Below, piece after piece: positions 61,189 to 64,000 of a DNA stretch of 64,000 nucleotides. The DNA is taken from NCBI RefSeq assembly GCF_902859595.1, contig NZ_CADIJQ010000005.1, positions 1 to 64,000 on the forward strand, read 5' to 3'. The stretch's first letter is position 1, and each line of letters begins with the position of its first letter. The notes below the pieces were generated by a model that saw only the letters and a list, made by a program, of their open reading frames with translations, was not told the DNA's origin and made no database searches. A program made the position numbers and the translations under genes. The stretch comes from Achromobacter kerstersii. GTDB taxonomy: Bacteria > Pseudomonadota > Gammaproteobacteria > Burkholderiales > Burkholderiaceae_B.

Positions 61189-62607
61189 TCAATAACGGTA
61201 GTGCTCGGGCTTGAAGGGGCCTTCGACCGGCACGTTGATGTAGTCGGCCTGATCCTTGCGCAGCGTGGTCAGCTTCACGCCCAGCTTCTTCAGATGCAGG
61301 CGGGCAACCTTCTCGTCCAGGTGCTTGGGCAGCACGTAGACTTCGCCCGACTTGTAGGCTTCGTTACGCGTGAACAGCTCGATCTGAGCGATGGTCTGGT
61401 TGGCGAACGACGACGACATCACGAACGACGGGTGGCCCGTGGCGCAGCCCAGGTTCACCAGACGGCCTTGCGCCAGCAGGATGATGCGCTTGCCGTCCGG
61501 GAAGATCACGTGGTCGACTTGCGGCTTGATCTCTTCCCACTGGCAATCGGCCAGACCGGCGACGTCGATTTCGTTGTCGAAGTGGCCGATGTTGCAGACG
61601 ATCGCCTGGTCCTTCATGGCGTTCATGTGCTCACGCGTGATGACGTGGTAGTTGCCGGTGGCGGTGACGAAGATGTCGCCATGGACGGCAGCTTCTTCCA
61701 TCGTGACAACCTTGAAGCCTTCCATCGCGGCTTGCAGGGCGCAGATCGGATCAATTTCCGTGACCCAGACTTGCGCGCGCAGGGCGACCAGCGCCTGGGC
61801 GCAGCCCTTGCCTACGTCGCCGTAACCGGCCACGACGGCGATCTTGCCGGCAACCATCACGTCGGTGGCGCGCTTGATGCCGTCCACCAGCGATTCGCGG
61901 CAGCCGTACAGGTTGTCGAACTTGGACTTGGTGACCGAGTCATTGACGTTGATGGCGGCAAAGGCCAGCTCGCCCTTTTGCGACATCTGGTACAGGCGAT
62001 GCACGCCGGTGGTGGTTTCTTCCGTCACGCCTTTGATCAGCGCCAGGCGGGTCGAATACCACTTCGGATCACGCTTCAAGGTTTCCTTGATGGCGGCAAA
62101 CAGGATGCGCTCTTCGTCGCTGCCCGGGTTGGCCAGCACCGAGAGGTCTTTCTCAGCCTTGGTGCCCAGGTGCAGCATCAACGTGGCGTCACCGCCGTCG
62201 TCGAGGATCATGTTGGCGTTCTGGCCATTGGGCCATTCGAAGATCTTGTGGGTGTACTGCCAGTACTCTTCCAGCGTTTCGCCCTTGACGGCGAAGACCG
62301 GCGTGCCCGATGCCGCGATGGCGGCGGCGGCGTGGTCTTGGGTCGAGAAGATGTTGCACGAGGCCCAGCGCACTTCGGCGCCAAGCGCCACCAGCGTTTC
62401 GATCAGCACGCCAGTCTGGATGGTCATGTGCAGGCTGCCGGCAATGCGCGCGCCCTTCAACGGCTGCGCGGCGGCGAATTCGTCGCGGATGGCCATCAGG
62501 CCGGGCATTTCGGTTTCGGCAATAGCCAGTTCGCGACGGCCCCAGCCTGCCAGCGACAGGTCGGCAACCAGGTAATCGGAGAAGGATTTATCAGTCACAG
62601 CGTTCAT
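61189..62607 (-). CDS. ahcY: S-adenosylhomocysteine hydrolase
   Basis: A 472-residue enzyme cleaving S-adenosylhomocysteine to adenosine and homocysteine, relieving product inhibition of methyltransferases. [54 protein letters not shown] and the NAD site [16 protein letters not shown] are clear; the C-terminal KPEHYRY is conserved. The roughly 40-residue insert typical of the longer proteobacterial form is present. I start at ATG 62607 ([12 protein letters not shown]). A SAH riboswitch lies about 100 bases upstream. Confidence 0.96.
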   Translation of the reverse strand: MNAVTDKSFSDYLVADLSLAGWGRRELAIAETEMPGLMAIRDEFAAAQPLKGARIAGSLHMTIQTGVLIETLVALGAEVRWASCNIFSTQDHAAAAIAASGTPVFAVKGETLEEYWQYTHKIFEWPNGQNANMILDDGGDATLMLHLGTKAEKDLSVLANPGSDEERILFAAIKETLKRDPKWYSTRLALIKGVTEETTTGVHRLYQMSQKGELAFAAINVNDSVTKSKFDNLYGCRESLVDGIKRATDVMVAGKIAVVAGYGDVGKGCAQALVALRAQVWVTEIDPICALQAAMEGFKVVTMEEAAVHGDIFVTATGNYHVITREHMNAMKDQAIVCNIGHFDNEIDVAGLADCQWEEIKPQVDHVIFPDGKRIILLAQGRLVNLGCATGHPSFVMSSSFANQTIAQIELFTRNEAYKSGEVYVLPKHLDEKVARLHLKKLGVKLTTLRKDQADYINVPVEGPFKPEHYRY

Positions 62608-62710
62608 GGTGTGTAGGCTCCACGTGAATGTCGAACGGCGCACGATATGGCCGGACAACGCGAATACACCACGACAGTCGAGTGCTCGCCTTTCCCGCCA
62701 TATGCGACAA

Positions 62711-62846
62711 AGGTGAGCGCCGTTGCTGTAGCGACGCGCGGGGCGCGGCGCTTGAACAAGGATTCCTGAGCCTGGCGAGCCGGGGTTCGCGCGCCTTGCC
62801 TTGGCAAGACGGAAACCGCAGGGTCGTCGCAACGCTCCTCAGGATT
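62711..62846 (-). promoter_or_regulatory. SAH riboswitch upstream of ahcY
   Basis: On the minus strand the leader reads CCTGAGGAGCGTTGCGACG, then after an insert GGCTCGCCAGGCTCAGG, then GCAACGGCGCTCACC. CCTGAG pairs with CTCAGG (plus-strand 62765-62770) as P1, and AGCGTTGC complements the later GCAACGGCGCT as the pseudoknot. GAGGAGCG, TGC-AC and ACGGCGCTCA are hallmarks of the SAH riboswitch, an on-switch for ahcY in beta- and gammaproteobacteria. The insert is longer than in the shortest members. A TACAAT -10 box (62859-62854) lies just upstream. Confidence 0.82.
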
Positions 62847-62920
62847 GCCGGGCATTGTACCGGTTTGACCGCCTGCGCGGAAATCCGTCCCCGAAATAAA
62901 ACCCACAGGATTTCTTCCGG

Positions 62921-63961
62921 TCACCCCGCCCCGGCCAACGTTGTCCGCGAAGAAGCATCCGGCACCAAGGGAACCAGCGAGGCCAGCAGGTCGGAGGCCA
63001 CCGAATCCCAGCTGCGCGTCAGCGCATGCGCGCGCACGGCGTGGCGATCCAGCGGCAGCGCCGCGCGGCACGCGTGGGCAAGGTCATCATCCAGGCAGCC
63101 CGTCACTCCCGGCGTCACCACCGCCAGCGGCGCCTCGCTGCGAAACGCCGCCACGGGGGTGCCGCTTGCCATGGCCTCCAGCATCACCAGACCGAACGTA
63201 TCGGTCAGGCTGGGAAACACGAACACGTCGGCCGCAGCATAGAAGCCGGGCAGCGCGTCGTCTTGCTGCATGCCCAGAAACACCGCATTTGGAAACCGCT
63301 TCTTCAACCGCGCCTCGTCCGGCCCTGCCCCCACCACCACCTTGCTGCCGGGCAGGTCCAGCGACAGAAATGCATCCAGGTTCTTTTCACGCGCCACGCG
63401 GCCCACGCTCAAGTAGACCGGGCGCGGCAGATGCGCGAACGCCTGGCTGTCGGCCGGCTGGAATTTGCGGGGGTCCACGCCGCGCGACCAGACGCGCAGG
63501 TTCGCCAGACCGCGCCGCACGAGAACGTCGCGCACCGTGGGCGTAGGCACCAGCACGCATTGCGACGGCCGATGGAACCAGCGCAGATAGCGCCACGGCA
63601 AGGCTGCGGGGATGCCCATGCGCGCTTGCAGGTAGTCGGGGAACATCGTGTGAAACGAGGTCGTGAACTGCCAGCCGCGTGCGAGCGCCATGCGCCGCGC
63701 CGCCAGGCCCAGCGGGCCTTCGGTGGCGATGTGCAGCGCGTCGGGAATGGTGTCGCCCAGGATGCGGCGCAATTGCCGGCCGGGTTGCAGGCACAGCCGC
63801 AGGTCTGGCTCGGACGGGGCCGGTATGGTCCGGCTGCCCTGCGGGTTCACCACGATCAGCTCGTGGCCCCATTCAGACAGAATCTGCTGCATGGTCGTCC
63901 AGGTGCGGACGACGCCGTTGACTTGCGGATGCCAGGCATCCGTAACCAGAACGATGCGCAT
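62921..63961 (-). CDS. Glycosyltransferase family 4 protein (mannosyltransferase-like)
   Basis: A 346-residue GT-B protein. MRIVLVTDAWHPQVNGVVRTWTTM and TSFHTMFPDYLQARMGIP are typical of the GT4 branch acting on phosphatidylinositol or diacylglycerol acceptors in other bacteria. PTPTVRDVLVRRGLANLRVWSRGVDPRKF and the E-x7-E segment FPSLTDTFGLVMLEAMASGTPVAAF complete the donor site. The acceptor in this organism is unknown; glycolipid synthesis is possible. It lies upstream of ahcY on the same strand, with over 300 bases and a riboswitch between, so it is a separate unit. Confidence 0.87.
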   Translation of the reverse strand: MRIVLVTDAWHPQVNGVVRTWTTMQQILSEWGHELIVVNPQGSRTIPAPSEPDLRLCLQPGRQLRRILGDTIPDALHIATEGPLGLAARRMALARGWQFTTSFHTMFPDYLQARMGIPAALPWRYLRWFHRPSQCVLVPTPTVRDVLVRRGLANLRVWSRGVDPRKFQPADSQAFAHLPRPVYLSVGRVAREKNLDAFLSLDLPGSKVVVGAGPDEARLKKRFPNAVFLGMQQDDALPGFYAAADVFVFPSLTDTFGLVMLEAMASGTPVAAFRSEAPLAVVTPGVTGCLDDDLAHACRAALPLDRHAVRAHALTRSWDSVASDLLASLVPLVPDASSRTTLAGAG

Positions 63962-64000
63962 GAGGGGGGCCGGAAGTGGGCGATACCGCGATTTAGCCCG

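Overview
The window is about 64 kb of high-GC bacterial chromosome. Gene content and order (mreB-mreC-mreD-mrdA-rodA divergent from gatCAB, two liv-type ABC systems, a Bug-family binding protein, a SAH-riboswitch ahcY/metF operon) fit a betaproteobacterium of the Alcaligenaceae, most likely Achromobacter or a close Bordetella relative. That placement is inferred from recalled synteny and protein resemblance, not from a search. No rRNA, complete tRNA, CRISPR array, prophage or intact insertion sequence was seen.

Layout. 1-403: repeat-rich intergenic DNA. 404-6040 (minus): rod-shape operon mreB, mreC, mreD, mrdA, rodA. 6268-9670: gatC, gatA, gatB. 9773-10476: antitoxin/PIN-toxin pair. 10.5-18.9 kb: pyrE, exonuclease III, three LysR regulators, two LysE-type exporters, gdhA and a periplasmic copper chaperone. 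19.2-24.0 kb: first liv transporter, with a fused permease-ATPase. 24.0-24.6 kb: second repeat-rich gap. 24.6-25.6 kb: ohr/ohrR. 25.7-35.1 kb: a Crp-family regulator divergent from a second liv transporter flanked by two acyl-CoA-ligase-like enzymes. 35.2-37.4 kb: sulfur module (two YeeE/YedE proteins, a BigR-like repressor, a persulfide-dioxygenase-type hydrolase). 37.4-44.6 kb: polyphosphate:AMP phosphotransferase, GNAT, HIT, glycosyltransferase, nhaA, amidase, 3-hydroxybutyrate dehydrogenase. 44.8-53.1 kb: ung, DEAD-box helicase, methyltransferase, cca, lytic transglycosylase, 5-formyl-THF cyclo-ligase. 53.1-57.5 kb: ATP-grasp / alpha-E / transglutaminase / Anbu-protease operon behind an NtrC site and a sigma-54 promoter. 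57.8-58.6 kb: isolated DUF3800 gene. 58.8-64.0 kb: Bug protein, metF, small membrane protein, ahcY with SAH riboswitch, glycosyltransferase.

Most notable. (1) A two-part structured repeat occurs downstream of rodA and, in the same sense relative to its gene, downstream of livF. Cores are nearly identical while flanking stem arms differ in sequence yet stay complementary, which is covariation. (2) A perfect NtrC palindrome and a near-consensus sigma-54 promoter precede the ATP-grasp/alpha-E/transglutaminase/Anbu operon; a second NtrC-like site lies just upstream of gdhA. Together these suggest nitrogen control of a little-understood peptide-modification and proteolysis module. (3) A SAH riboswitch heads ahcY-(membrane protein)-metF. 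(4) Paired OhrR operators and a BigR-type thiol switch mark two redox circuits.

Start codons were re-chosen where family length or a ribosome binding site argued against the longest open frame. Coordinates were counted by eye, so sites could be off by a base or two.
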